64,000 bases of DNA from Flavobacterium soyae (GTDB taxonomy: Bacteria > Bacteroidota > Bacteroidia > Flavobacteriales > Flavobacteriaceae), in the NCBI RefSeq assembly GCF_021245985.1, contig NZ_JAJQXA010000004.1, forward strand, positions 62,001-126,000. Direction: 5' to 3'. The position numbers were made by a program, and so were the translations under genes. The notes under the pieces were generated by a model. The model was not told the DNA's origin. It searched no databases and was given only the letters and a program-made list of their open reading frames with translations. This document shows, piece after piece, positions 26,561-35,113 of this stretch; within the stretch, counting starts at the first letter, position 1, and each line of letters opens with the position of its first letter.

Positions 26561-28021
26561 TTACTTTCTATTCATTATTCCTTTGATTGTGTCTTTTTCG
26601 TTGTGATAAACAAAGTACATAAAGCCTAACAATAATGGAATTCCAACGAAATAATTTTCTCTAAATCCGTAAAAAGAAATGGCAGAAAATAAAATTGAGA
26701 TTCCTAAATAAGCCGAAATTTTATTCATGTCGTATGGAATAGGATAATATTTGTTTCCTAAAACATACGATATTAACATCATACTTCCGTAGGCAGAAAT
26801 TGTTGCAATTGCTGAACCGTAATAACTATACTTTGGAATTAAAAAATAATTTAAAAGCAAGGTTACAATTGCTCCAACAATTGAAATGTATGCTCCAATT
26901 TTTGTTTTGTCTGTTAACTTATACCAAACCGATAAATTGTTATAGATTCCTAAAAAGAAATTTGCCAGAATAATTAACGGAACTACTTTCATGGCTTCCC
27001 AATAGGATTTATTGTCTAATAAAAGATATTTAAGAATGTCTGCAAAAACAATAACTCCTAATAAAATCAGTGAACCCAGAATCACAAAATATTTTGTAAT
27101 TACGGCATAAGTCTGCGGTGCATTTTCGTTTTTTGCATGGCTGAAAAAGAAAGGTTCAATTCCTAATCTAAAAGCGGTTGCAAACAAAACCATAAATAAA
27201 CCTAGTTTATAACAGGCAGAATATGCTCCAACTTCTGATTTTGCAAGATTTTCAGGAAGTAAATATCCTAATAAGATTTTATCGAAATGTTCATTAACTG
27301 CAAATGCAAGTCCGGCAACTAAAATTGGCAGACCGTATTTCATCATTTTTTTCCAAAGTATGGGATCAAATTTTCGCCCAAGCGAAAGATAATTTGGAGA
27401 AAGTACAATGAAAGTTGCTAAACTTGCCAGCAGGTTAGCGATGAAAATATAGGCAATCTGGAAATTTTCTACATATAAATTATCCCAAACCGAATTAGGA
27501 TGTGAAGCTGCAAGTTTTGGCAGATACAGTAAAAAGAAAATATTCAGCAGTAAATTAATTACCACGTTTCCAATTTTAATAGCAGCATAAACCATTGGCC
27601 TTTGATTAGCTCTTAATTTTGAAAACGGTACTAAAACCAATGCATCTAAAACTAAAATCCAAACAGAATAAGTAATGTACTGCGCATCAACTTCGGCCCA
27701 GTTTGCCAGGGTATTTCTAAAAATTAAAGCCGCAAATAAGAATCCAATTGATGACCAAAATATTGATATTGTAGAAGTAGCGATTACATTTTTTTTATCT
27801 TCTTCGGCACTATAAAATCTAAAAAAGGCGGTTTCCATTCCATAAGAAAGAACTACGTTAAAGAAAACCATCCAAGACAAAACGATTGAAACTTCGCCAT
27901 ATTCGGCGGTCGGTAAAATACCTGTATATAATCTGACCAATAAAAAACTGAGCATTCGTGGTAAAACGGTTGCCAGTCCATAAATTGCAGTTTGTTTGAA
28001 TAGATTTTTATATAATCCCAA
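26561..28021 (-). CDS. polysaccharide biosynthesis flippase (Wzx/MATE-like)
   Basis: 486 aa, about fourteen hydrophobic helices, in the polysaccharide transporter family: YKNLFKQTAIYGLATVLPRM at the N-terminus, then GMETAFFRFYSAEED. I place the start at TTG 28021. The frame opens at another TTG (28060), but that stretch contains the promoter element TATTTTTG (28048-28055), so translation from there is unlikely; no ATG exists in the region. Such proteins move undecaprenyl-linked glycans across the inner membrane. First gene of the operon that runs to 21515. Confidence 0.87.
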   Translation of the reverse strand: MGLYKNLFKQTAIYGLATVLPRMLSFLLVRLYTGILPTAEYGEVSIVLSWMVFFNVVLSYGMETAFFRFYSAEEDKKNVIATSTISIFWSSIGFLFAALIFRNTLANWAEVDAQYITYSVWILVLDALVLVPFSKLRANQRPMVYAAIKIGNVVINLLLNIFFLLYLPKLAASHPNSVWDNLYVENFQIAYIFIANLLASLATFIVLSPNYLSLGRKFDPILWKKMMKYGLPILVAGLAFAVNEHFDKILLGYLLPENLAKSEVGAYSACYKLGLFMVLFATAFRLGIEPFFFSHAKNENAPQTYAVITKYFVILGSLILLGVIVFADILKYLLLDNKSYWEAMKVVPLIILANFFLGIYNNLSVWYKLTDKTKIGAYISIVGAIVTLLLNYFLIPKYSYYGSAIATISAYGSMMLISYVLGNKYYPIPYDMNKISAYLGISILFSAISFYGFRENYFVGIPLLLGFMYFVYHNEKDTIKGIMNRK

Positions 28022-28047
28022 AATAATTAGTAATAAAGTTCGCAAAA

Positions 28048-28055
28048 CAAAAATA
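28048..28055 (-). promoter_or_regulatory. -7 promoter element of flippase-dut operon
   Basis: Minus strand reads TATTTTTG (TAnnTTTG). It lies 26 bases upstream of the TTG start at 28021 and decides that start. Confidence 0.6.
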
Positions 28056-28115
28056 ACCAATTCTTTGGTTTTATTAGTGTTTTTGACGGTTCAATAAAAA
28101 AACTTAGCGATAATT

Positions 28116-28562
28116 TTAATGTGTTAATTTATTTTCGTCTAAAACTTTCACAAAATGAAAACCTTTTGGACCATATCCCTGATTATAATAAAATCTATGT
28201 GCCCCAAAATTTCCCGTAAAAGCGTCAAGAACAATACTGCTGCAGCCTAAGTCTAGTGCTTTTTGTTCAATATAATCCGTAAGCATTTTTCCAATTCCTT
28301 TAGAGCGATATTCTGGATTTACCACAAAATTGTCAATTTCGAGATATTTTCCTGTCCATAATTTGGTTGCTGACCAACATCCTGTAATACCCAAACAAAC
28401 TTCATTTTCTAAAACTCCAATCTGGATGTAATTATGTGGAACCATTTCAGAAAGAAATGATTGGTATTTTTCTAAAGTCAAGTTGGGATATAAAAATCTA
28501 ATGGTGTCAATTTGAGCCAGCATTTCGTCAATCGTAGTAAATTCGCGTATTTGTAAAGCCAT
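28116..28562 (-). CDS. GNAT-family N-acetyltransferase
   Basis: 148 aa from ATG 28562 (MALQIREFTTIDEM); the longer frame begins at a TTG inside the promoter. The acetyl-CoA pyrophosphate-binding motif is YRSKGIGKMLTDYIEQKA, preceded by YLEIDNFVVNPE and followed by VLDAFTGNFGAHRFYYNQGY, the usual GNAT motifs A and B. The substrate is unknown. It has its own promoter and lies beside the tandem-repeat region, with no sign of an operon. Confidence 0.9.
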   Translation of the reverse strand: MALQIREFTTIDEMLAQIDTIRFLYPNLTLEKYQSFLSEMVPHNYIQIGVLENEVCLGITGCWSATKLWTGKYLEIDNFVVNPEYRSKGIGKMLTDYIEQKALDLGCSSIVLDAFTGNFGAHRFYYNQGYGPKGFHFVKVLDENKLTH

Positions 28563-28580
28563 TGTGATAGAAATAGAGGT

Positions 28581-28588
28581 CAAAATTA
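28581..28588 (-). promoter_or_regulatory. -7 promoter element of GNAT gene
   Basis: Minus strand TAATTTTG (TAnnTTTG), 18 bases upstream of ATG 28562. Supports the shorter start. Confidence 0.6.
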
Positions 28589-28689
28589 ATTATTTTTTTT
28601 AAGCGAGTTATATAATTAACAACACCCTAACATGTGAAATATATAAATTAAAGCCGAAAATTATGTAACTTTTTTTTAATGGTCTTTCT

Positions 28690-28697
28690 TAAATTTG
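28690..28697 (+). promoter_or_regulatory. -7 promoter element facing the tandem-repeat region
   Basis: TAAATTTG on the plus strand is a full TAnnTTTG match. The expected start, 5-7 bases downstream, falls on the first GGG of the repeat array at 28705. No clear -33 TTTG lies upstream, only a T-run. Confidence 0.45.
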
Positions 28698-28704
28698 TTA
28701 CAAA

Positions 28705-28968
28705 GGGATTGAGAAAGCTAGATACAACCCTCATAAAAAAGGAAGCACTGGGACTGATAAAGCTTGTTTGTTCCCATAAAAGACAAAGCATAAGGGATTG
28801 ATTCTGCTGTATTGTAACCCTTAAAAAAACAGAGCACTGGGACTAATAAAGCTAGTTTGTTCCCATGAAAAACAAAGCACAGGGATTGATTCTGCTGAAA
28901 TGTAACCCTTAAAAAAACAGAGCACTGGGATTAATAAAGCTAGTTTGTTCCCATGAAAAACAAAGCAA
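28705..28968. repeat. six 44-nt tandem units in two alternating versions
   Basis: Units begin at 28705, 28750, 28794, 28839, 28882 and 28927. Version A (1st, 3rd, 5th) runs GGGATTGA to ACCC in 26-27 bases, version B (2nd, 4th, 6th) runs GGGAYTRATAAAGCT to TTCCC in 26. Each is followed by an A-rich linker of about 18 bases ending in a shared AGCA-type word. Unit 1 (core GAGAAAGCTAG) is intermediate between A and B, so both descend from one ancestor. The 88-89 base A+B period repeats three times. Confidence 0.93.
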
Positions 28969-28993
28969 CAGAGTGATAAAATCTGTGTCAATA

Positions 28994-29056
28994 ATTTTAT
29001 AAAATGGTATTGATTCTCAGTTTTTGGGTAAATTGAGAATCACCATTTTATAAAAT
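28994..29056. repeat. long hairpin after the tandem array
   Basis: Arms ATTTTATAAAATGGT (28994-29008) and its exact complement (29042-29056), continued inward by GATTCTCA (29012-29019) with TGAGAATC (29034-29041) after a 3-base bulge: 23 paired bases, loop of 14. Confidence 0.9.
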
Positions 29057-29100
29057 TTCTTGTTTATAGATATATTCTTAAAAAAGAAAACTTCCAAAAA

Positions 29101-29132
29101 AAAATAGCCAGCAAATATTTGCTGGCTATTTT
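29101..29132. terminator. terminator after atpG (symmetric)
   Basis: 32-base perfect palindrome with arm AAAATAGCCAGC and an AT-rich centre, flanked by A- and T-runs. Ends the atp operon on the minus strand and could also end a + strand transcript from the repeat array. Confidence 0.9.
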
Positions 29133-29151
29133 TTATATATCAATGAATTAA

Positions 29152-30012
29152 TTATCCATTCAAAGCTTCTGCACCACCAACGATCTCTAAAATTTCGTTT
29201 GTAATAGCTGCCTGACGTGCTTTGTTGTAAGTTAATTTCAATTGGTTTCTTAATTCTGTCGCATTATCAGTTGCTTTATGCATAGCTGTCATACGTGCAC
29301 CATGCTCTGAAGCAAATGAATCACGAATACCTTTGTATAATTGCGTTTTTAAAGACTTAGGAATTAAAGTCAAAACAATTTCTTCTTTTGAAGGTTCAAA
29401 AATATAATCTCCAGTAGAAACTGCTGCATCAGATTTAAGCGGTGCTAAAGGCAAAAACTGCTCTGTTTGAACAATTTGAGTCGCAGCATTTTTAAATTGA
29501 TTGTAGATTAATTCGATTCTGTCATATTCTCCAGATAAGAATTTTTCAGTCAAATTATCAGCAATTCCGGCAACACTCTCGAAAGTTAAATTATCAAAAA
29601 TTGCATTATGATGACCGTGAACTTTATGCGTTTTAGTTAAAGCATCATTTCCTTTTTTACCAATAGCAAAAACGTCAACTTGTTTTCCTGCATAAAAATC
29701 GGTACGATTCTTAATCTCTTTAATAACATTTGAATTGAATGCGCCACACAAACCCCTGTTTGAAGTTATAGCAACAAGCAATACTTTTTTTACTTCACGT
29801 TGTGTAGTGTAATCTCCTCCTACTTCACCTTCAAGTGCAGCAGAAAGATTTTGCAGTAACTCCGTTAATTTCTCGGCATAAGGGCGCATTGCAGTGATTG
29901 CATCTTGTGCTTTCTTAAGCTTTGCAGCAGAAACCATTTTCATAGCCGATGTAATCTGCATCGTCGATGAAACGGAAGTAATTCTATTACGGATTTCCTT
30001 TAAATTTGCCAT
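29152..30012 (-). CDS. atpG: ATP synthase F1 gamma subunit
   Basis: 286 aa. Central stalk that rotates inside the alpha3beta3 head. The N-terminal coil MANLKEIRNRITSVSSTMQI and TSAMKMVSAAKLKKAQ, the middle SNRGLCGAFNSNV, and the C-terminal KLTYNKARQAAITNEILEIV are canonical. Last gene of the atp operon in this window; beta and epsilon are not here. An intercistronic inverted repeat separates it from atpA. Confidence 0.97.
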   Translation of the reverse strand: MANLKEIRNRITSVSSTMQITSAMKMVSAAKLKKAQDAITAMRPYAEKLTELLQNLSAALEGEVGGDYTTQREVKKVLLVAITSNRGLCGAFNSNVIKEIKNRTDFYAGKQVDVFAIGKKGNDALTKTHKVHGHHNAIFDNLTFESVAGIADNLTEKFLSGEYDRIELIYNQFKNAATQIVQTEQFLPLAPLKSDAAVSTGDYIFEPSKEEIVLTLIPKSLKTQLYKGIRDSFASEHGARMTAMHKATDNATELRNQLKLTYNKARQAAITNEILEIVGGAEALNG

Positions 30013-30013
30013 C

Positions 30014-30102
30014 TATTAATTAGAAAATGTGACAATTTGAAAATTAGATAATCAGAACAATGATAAGTCATTTTCTAATTATCTAATTTACCAATTATCT
30101 AA
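30014..30102. repeat. intercistronic inverted repeats between atpA and atpG
   Basis: TTAGAAAATG (30020) pairs with CATTTTCTAA, and AAATTAGATAAT (30041-30052) with ATTATCTAATTT (30078-30089). The two pairings overlap and exclude each other in part. The word ATTATCTAATT recurs three times. Possibly an mRNA-processing or stabilising structure within the operon. Confidence 0.6.
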
Positions 30103-31680
30103 TTAGTTATATTTTGCTGAAATTTCTTTTGCTGCTTTTTCGATAACATCAGTAATGTTGTCATCTAATTTACCAGCTTTCAACGCGTTAAGCGTATCTT
30201 TATGTTTACTGTTTAAGTAAGCTAAGAAATCAGCTTCAAATTCTTTTACTTTATTTACAGGAACGTTTCTTAATAAGTTTTTAGAACCAGCGTAAATAAT
30301 AGCTACTTGATTTTCAACTGTATAAGGATCGTTTAAACCTTGTTTCAAGATCTCAACGTTTCTTTTTCCTTTTTCAATTACGTTTAAAGTAACAGAATCT
30401 AAGTCAGAACCAAATTTAGCAAACGCTTCTAATTCACGGAATTGAGCTTGATCTAATTTTAAAGTTCCTGAAACTTTTTTCATTGATTTAATTTGAGCAT
30501 TACCTCCAACACGAGATACAGAGATACCTACGTTAATTGCAGGACGAACCCCTGAATTGAACAAATCTCCATCAAGGAAAATCTGACCATCAGTAATCGA
30601 AATTACGTTTGTTGGGATATATGCAGAAACGTCACCAGCCTGAGTTTCAATAATTGGTAAAGCAGTCAAAGAACCACCACCTTTTACGATAGACTTGATA
30701 GAATCTGGTAAGTCATTCATGTTTTTAGCAATTCCATCATCAGCAATTACTTTACAAGCTCGCTCTAATAAACGAGAGTGCAAGTAGAAAACGTCTCCAG
30801 GGTAAGCCTCACGTCCCGGTGGTCTTCTTAATAAAAGAGAAACCTCACGGTAAGCAACAGCTTGTTTAGATAAATCATCATACACAATAAGTGCCGGACG
30901 ACCTGAATCTCTAAAGTATTCTCCAATTGCAGCACCTGCGAAAGGAGCGTAAACTTGCATTGGAGCTGGGTCAGAAGCATTTGCAGCAACAATAACTGTA
31001 TAAGCCATTGCTCCTTTTTCTTCTAACATTTTTGCGATTCCCGCTACAGTTGAAGCTTTTTGTCCAATTGCAACATATATACAGAATACAGGTTTTCCTG
31101 CATCAAAAAATTCTTTTTGATTTAAGATTGTATCGATACAAACAGTTGATTTACCTGTTTGACGGTCACCAATTACAAGCTCACGTTGTCCACGACCTAC
31201 CGGGATCATAGCATCAACCGCTTTGACTCCAGTTTGTAATGGTTCAGTTACTGGCTGACGGAAGATAACTCCTGGCGCTTTTCTTTCTAAAGGCATTTCG
31301 TATAAATCTCCACCAATTGGTCCTTTTCCGTCGATTGGAAAACCAAGAGTGTTAACTACACGTCCTACCATTTGCTCACCTACTTTAAGAGAAGCAATAC
31401 GTTGAGTTCTTTTTGCAGTAGATCCTTCTTTGATTCCTGTTGATGGTCCTAAAAGTACCACGCCAACGTTGTCTTCTTCAAGGTTCAATACGATACCTTC
31501 CATACCGTTATCGAATTCTACTAACTCACCATATTGAACATTAGACAGCCCGTAAACACGAGCAATACCATCTCCAACTTGAAGTACTGTTCCTACTTCC
31601 TCTAGCGTAGCACCAGATTCAAAACCTTCTACTTGCTTTCTTAATATTGCTGAAATTTCAGCAGGTTTGATTTCCGCCAT
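30103..31680 (-). CDS. atpA: ATP synthase F1 alpha subunit
   Basis: 525 aa. Regulatory nucleotide-binding subunit of F1. Walker [10 protein letters not shown] near residue 170, the Walker B region [12 protein letters not shown], the alpha signature [14 protein letters not shown], and the N-terminal [19 protein letters not shown] with its beta-barrel ([11 protein letters not shown]). Normal length. 39 bases downstream of atpH. Confidence 0.97.
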   Translation of the reverse strand: MAEIKPAEISAILRKQVEGFESGATLEEVGTVLQVGDGIARVYGLSNVQYGELVEFDNGMEGIVLNLEEDNVGVVLLGPSTGIKEGSTAKRTQRIASLKVGEQMVGRVVNTLGFPIDGKGPIGGDLYEMPLERKAPGVIFRQPVTEPLQTGVKAVDAMIPVGRGQRELVIGDRQTGKSTVCIDTILNQKEFFDAGKPVFCIYVAIGQKASTVAGIAKMLEEKGAMAYTVIVAANASDPAPMQVYAPFAGAAIGEYFRDSGRPALIVYDDLSKQAVAYREVSLLLRRPPGREAYPGDVFYLHSRLLERACKVIADDGIAKNMNDLPDSIKSIVKGGGSLTALPIIETQAGDVSAYIPTNVISITDGQIFLDGDLFNSGVRPAINVGISVSRVGGNAQIKSMKKVSGTLKLDQAQFRELEAFAKFGSDLDSVTLNVIEKGKRNVEILKQGLNDPYTVENQVAIIYAGSKNLLRNVPVNKVKEFEADFLAYLNSKHKDTLNALKAGKLDDNITDVIEKAAKEISAKYN

Positions 31681-31719
31681 CTTAATTTATAATTTAGACA
31701 CTTTTTATGTGTAATAAAA

Positions 31720-32253
31720 CTAATTACTTAACTCTCTTTTTAATACTTGCAATCTGTTTGCTACTGATGCATTGTATTGATTATCTCCTATTCTTAAAAT
31801 AAATCCACCAATGATTGAAGGATCTACTATATTTTCAATTGTAATTTTTTTATCTGACAAAGTTGCAATTTTAGCCAAAACTTTAGCTTCTAATACAGCA
31901 TCCATAGGAATTGCTGTAGTAACTTTTGCTACTTCAATACCATTACTTTGATCAAATAATTTGCTGTATTCTACTGCAATTGCATCTAGAATTTCAAATC
32001 TTTTATTTTCAAATAATAAATGAAATAAACCTTTTGTTACACCATTTACATTTGCGAAAACTTCTAAAAGAGCACTTTGCTTAACCTCAACTTTTGTAGT
32101 TGGGTTTTGAATAAATGTACTCAATTCTGCATTTGTCTCAATTGCAAAAGCAATTGACTTCATATCGTTATTGACAACTTCGGCAACACCTTTAGAGTTT
32201 GCTAAGTCTAGAATTGCTTTTGCATAACGAATTGCTGCTCTTGTACTTGCCAT
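31720..32253 (-). CDS. atpH: ATP synthase F1 delta subunit
   Basis: 177 aa. Links the peripheral stalk (b) to the F1 head. N-terminal helix bundle starts RAAIRYAKAILDLANSKGV; the C-terminal signature DPSIIGGFILRIGDNQYNAS is typical of OSCP/delta. Four bases after the atpF stop. Confidence 0.95.
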   Translation of the reverse strand: MASTRAAIRYAKAILDLANSKGVAEVVNNDMKSIAFAIETNAELSTFIQNPTTKVEVKQSALLEVFANVNGVTKGLFHLLFENKRFEILDAIAVEYSKLFDQSNGIEVAKVTTAIPMDAVLEAKVLAKIATLSDKKITIENIVDPSIIGGFILRIGDNQYNASVANRLQVLKRELSN

Positions 32254-32257
32254 AATC

Positions 32258-32758
32258 TTAGTTTAACTTTACGTCACCTAACATTTTCTCTACTAATTTA
32301 GTTTGAGATTCTTTGTTAGATAATTCTTCTTTCAATAATTTTTCAGCAATACTTAATGATAAAGTTGAAACTTGAGATTTCAATTCTGCCATTGCAGCAT
32401 TTTTTTCACTTTCGATAGCGGCTTTAGCCTGTTCGATCATTTTTTGACCTTGTGCTTGTGCTTCGTTTTTAGAATCAGCAATCATTTTCTCTTTCATTTC
32501 GCGAGCTTCTTTTAACATAGCATCACGTTCTGCACGAGCTTCGTTCAATATTCTTTGATTGTCAGCTTGCAAGTTTTCCATTTCCTGTCTAGCGTTCTCA
32601 GCAGAAAGTAATGCATCTTTAATACCTTGCTCTCTTTCGTTTACTGCATCAAGAATTGGTTTCCAGGCGAATTTTTTCAATAAAAATATTAATCCAACAA
32701 ATATTAGAATCTGCCAAAAGAACAAACCGAACTCAAACTGATTTATTAACTTTTCCAT
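32258..32758 (-). CDS. atpF: ATP synthase Fo b subunit
   Basis: 166 aa. One N-terminal membrane helix (FGLFFWQILIFVGLIFLL), then a long charged coiled coil (NAEN-like AENARQEMENLQADN, followed by Ala/Lys/Glu-rich sequence) forming the peripheral stalk. A strong hairpin precedes it in the gap from atpE. Confidence 0.95.
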   Translation of the reverse strand: MEKLINQFEFGLFFWQILIFVGLIFLLKKFAWKPILDAVNEREQGIKDALLSAENARQEMENLQADNQRILNEARAERDAMLKEAREMKEKMIADSKNEAQAQGQKMIEQAKAAIESEKNAAMAELKSQVSTLSLSIAEKLLKEELSNKESQTKLVEKMLGDVKLN

Positions 32759-32825
32759 TATATATGATTATAAATTTTAAATTATGTCTTTTTAACTGCC
32801 AAGGCAATTTTAATGTTTTATTTTT

Positions 32826-32864
32826 AAAACAATAGTTACAACCAACCGTTGCAACTATTGTTTT
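32826..32864 (-). promoter_or_regulatory. hairpin after atpE
   Basis: 17-base arms (AAAACAATAGTTACAAC, 32826-32842, and 32848-32864) with a single mismatch and a 5-base loop. On the minus strand it lies between the atpE stop and the atpF start. It may stabilise or partly terminate the message downstream of atpE. Confidence 0.65.
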
Positions 32865-32875
32865 TTGTGTTTTAA

Positions 32876-33067
32876 TTAAGCAGCGAATAACGCAGCGAAA
32901 CCAATTCCTTCAATAAGTGCAGCAGCAATAAGCATAGCTGTTTGGATTTTTCCTGAAGCTTCTGGCTGACGAGCAATTGCGTCCATTGCTGAACCACCAA
33001 TTCTACCAATACCTAAAGCAGCTCCGATTACGATTAATCCTGCTCCAATGAAATTTAAACCGTTCAT
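32876..33067 (-). CDS. atpE: ATP synthase Fo c subunit
   Basis: 63 aa, short but complete: two membrane helices with a polar loop (GRIGGSAMDAIARQPEASG) and the ion-carrying Glu in the second helix (AALIEGIGFAALFA). The loop R-Q-P motif is conserved. The Glu neighbourhood lacks the extra polar residues of Na+ enzymes, which suggests H+ coupling. Flanked on both sides by hairpins in the intercistronic gaps. Confidence 0.95.
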   Translation of the reverse strand: MNGLNFIGAGLIVIGAALGIGRIGGSAMDAIARQPEASGKIQTAMLIAAALIEGIGFAALFAA

Positions 33068-33090
33068 ATATGTATATATTAAAAATTAAA

Positions 33091-33150
33091 CATTCAATTT
33101 GATTTTAGATTTTTGAATGCAGCTTTTAGATTGAAATAATCTGAAAAGCT
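33091..33150 (-). promoter_or_regulatory. hairpins between atpB and atpE
   Basis: AGCTTTTAGATT (33121-33132) pairs with AATCTGAAAAGCT (33138-33150) with one bulge and a GAAAT loop; CATTCAA (33091-33097) pairs with TTGAATG (33113-33119). They lie upstream of atpE on the minus strand and may set its translation or mRNA stability. Confidence 0.55.
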
Positions 33151-33168
33151 AAACTCTGAAATCTAATT

Positions 33169-34317
33169 TTAATGGTGAGCTTCCTCATGATGATGCTCTT
33201 CTACTGCTGAACCAAAATAAAGTGCAGACAGCATTGTAAAAATATAGGCTTGTAAAAATGCAACTAAAATCTCTAGTATAGAAAGTGCAAATGATAATCC
33301 AAAAGATAAACTGCTTCCAATCCAGCTTTTAAAAATAAACATTAATCCAATGATACTCATTAATACAATGTGACCTGCAAAGATATTTGCATACAAACGA
33401 ATCATTAATGAAAATGGTTTGATGAAAACTCCTAACAATTCAATTGGAGCCAAAATAATTCGCATTGGTTTTGGCACTCCCGGCATCCAGAAAATGTGAC
33501 CCCAGTAGTTTTTATTTGCGGTAAGGTTTGTAATTAAGAAAGTAAGAATTGCTAACGAAAATGTAATTGTTAAATTACCTGTAGCATTAATTCCTAGTGG
33601 GGTTAATCCAAAAATATTTAAAAACAATACAAAGAAAAATATTGTCAATAAATAACTCATGTATTTTTTATAATGCTTTTCGCCAATATTAGGAATAGCA
33701 ACTTCGTCACGAATGAAAACTACAAGCGGTTCGAAAAATCTTCCTGCTCCAGAAGCGATTCCTCCATTTTTAGCATATGATTTTGCTAAACTTGTAAATA
33801 ACCAAAACATTAATAAAGCTGCAACAAAAATAGAAAGTACTGTTTTTGTAATTGAAAAGTCTAACGGACGAACATTTGTTGGATGACCAGTTTTTTCATC
33901 TTCTGTAATTGTTCCGGCAGCATCTGTTTTGTAGATTTTACCATCATGATGATTAATCACGTAATAATTTCCGTTTGATTCTGCTACTGCATGACCGTGG
34001 TTAAATTTTGAAGAAGAAAAAATTTGAAGACCATTATCCCAAATAATTACCGGTAATGGAAATCCATAATATTTACCTGTCTCATCATCTTGTGTTAAAG
34101 TAAAATCATGAGAGTCCAAAACGTGGTGGCCAATAAATGCCTTAATTTTAGATTTTACATCAGTTGGTTCTGCATGGTGCCCTTCAGAAGCTGCTTCATG
34201 AGCTGTTTCAGTTTGAACATGCGCCGAGTCTTTTTCTGAATTAGAAAAGCTCATTAGTGGAAGACAAGCTACAAAAGCTGCAAGAATAAATCTGAGTGGT
34301 TTGTTTGAAATCACCAT
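33169..34317 (-). CDS. atpB: ATP synthase Fo a subunit (long Bacteroidetes form)
   Basis: 382 aa, longer than the usual 240-270. Residues 1-27 resemble a signal peptide, followed by about 125 residues of His-rich extracytoplasmic sequence (HHVLDSHDF, YVINHHDGKIYK), then the usual a-subunit helices from about residue 155. The essential Arg is in the helix PFSLMIRLYANIFAGHI. The C-terminus is His/Glu rich (EEHHHEEAHH). The extension is a known feature of the phylum as I recall it. First core Fo gene of the operon. Confidence 0.94.
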   Translation of the reverse strand: MVISNKPLRFILAAFVACLPLMSFSNSEKDSAHVQTETAHEAASEGHHAEPTDVKSKIKAFIGHHVLDSHDFTLTQDDETGKYYGFPLPVIIWDNGLQIFSSSKFNHGHAVAESNGNYYVINHHDGKIYKTDAAGTITEDEKTGHPTNVRPLDFSITKTVLSIFVAALLMFWLFTSLAKSYAKNGGIASGAGRFFEPLVVFIRDEVAIPNIGEKHYKKYMSYLLTIFFFVLFLNIFGLTPLGINATGNLTITFSLAILTFLITNLTANKNYWGHIFWMPGVPKPMRIILAPIELLGVFIKPFSLMIRLYANIFAGHIVLMSIIGLMFIFKSWIGSSLSFGLSFALSILEILVAFLQAYIFTMLSALYFGSAVEEHHHEEAHH

Positions 34318-34435
34318 ATCTGTGGAAATTCTTATTTTTTATGTTTCTAAAATTTGGTGCAAAGGTACATTTTTTATTAATATTCAAAAGGATATGAAAA
34401 ATTATTTTTGAACCTTGTTTTAAAGAATCCTCATT

Positions 34436-34828
34436 TTAACGCTTTTCATTTAATAATCGGATAGTTAAAATCGTTTGAAATAACAAAAACAGAATAAATG
34501 TTACGAAAAAATTGATTTTTTCAACACGGATATTGTGAATCTTATCAGATAAAATCGGCCGCAAAACAAAATAATACAGAAACATTTGAATAAAAGTTCC
34601 AAGCATAAAAAACATTCCGATGCTGTCGAATTTATCTTTTTTGAATTTTACTGTTAGTATTAATAATAAGACAGAAAAAAATAAAAAGATCAAATACAAT
34701 ACTTCTACACTATAATAAAAGTTTTGATCGTTGATTTCAAAAACATAAAAAGCTCCCTTATGTATTACATAGGAAGCAAATGCCAGAATAAGCAAATGAA
34801 GAATAAGTTTGTAGTTTTTTAAAAACAT
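34436..34828 (-). CDS. small four-helix membrane protein of atp operon (DUF6168-like)
   Basis: 130 aa from ATG 34828 (MFLKNYKLILHLL); the frame opens at a TTG nine codons earlier. Four hydrophobic helices at about 8-28, 40-62, 72-94 and 105-125 with Lys-rich ends. It occupies the place where other bacteria carry atpI-associated genes, between atpZ and atpB. No function can be read; assistance in c-ring or Fo assembly is a positional guess. Confidence 0.75.
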   Translation of the reverse strand: MFLKNYKLILHLLILAFASYVIHKGAFYVFEINDQNFYYSVEVLYLIFLFFSVLLLILTVKFKKDKFDSIGMFFMLGTFIQMFLYYFVLRPILSDKIHNIRVEKINFFVTFILFLLFQTILTIRLLNEKR

Positions 34829-34885
34829 CCTGAACAATTTTTTGCAAAGATGCAATATTTATTCAAGCTGTTTTTAAAACTTAAT

Positions 34886-35113
34886 TTACTTTGTTTTGTT
34901 GATTTCGTTTACCTGACGGATTACATTATATAATGCAATTGCAACACCAACCATAACCAATATCTTATTATAGTATATCTTTTCATTTGGATGGTTTTCA
35001 TCTAACCAGGTTCCTAAATAAGAAAACAAAAAAATAATAACCCCCATTTGAATAGGAATATTTATGAGGGCTATCCATTTATTGTTTTGTTTTTTATTCG
35101 GATCCTTTTCCAT
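34886..35113 (-). CDS. AtpZ/AtpI-type ATP synthase accessory protein
   Basis: 75 aa with two membrane helices (WIALINIPIQMGVIIFLFSYL and IYYNKILVMVGVAIALYNVI) and the LGTWLDENHPNEK loop characteristic of the AtpZ/AtpI family, which helps c-ring assembly or Mg2+ handling. Its start overlaps the last 20 bases of the bactofilin gene, coupling envelope and atp genes in one transcript. Confidence 0.88.
   Translation of the reverse strand: MEKDPNKKQNNKWIALINIPIQMGVIIFLFSYLGTWLDENHPNEKIYYNKILVMVGVAIALYNVIRQVNEINKTK

Larger units (their letters stand above)
28703..29132 (+). ncRNA. candidate non-coding RNA with six iterated stem-loops
   Basis: The 589 bases between the GNAT gene and atpG hold no ORF with coding character. 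A + strand promoter match (28690-28697) points into six 44-nt units, followed by a hairpin of 23 paired bases (28994-29056) and a symmetric terminator (29101-29132). This reads as one transcription unit of up to about 430 nt. Each unit would give a GGGA...UCCC or GGGA...ACCC stem joined by A-rich single strands, a layout seen in RNAs that titrate a protein or present many equal loops. I cannot name a known RNA family. DNA-level repeats without transcription are the alternative. Confidence 0.35.

Noticed and set aside
28705..28968. CRISPR array
   Set aside because: Period of 44 bases fits loosely, but the spacers are conserved A-rich linkers, repeats come in two versions, and no cas gene is near.
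29152..34317. Defective ATP synthase because beta and epsilon are missing
   Set aside because: In this phylum atpD and atpC are commonly placed at another locus; all subunits here have normal motifs.
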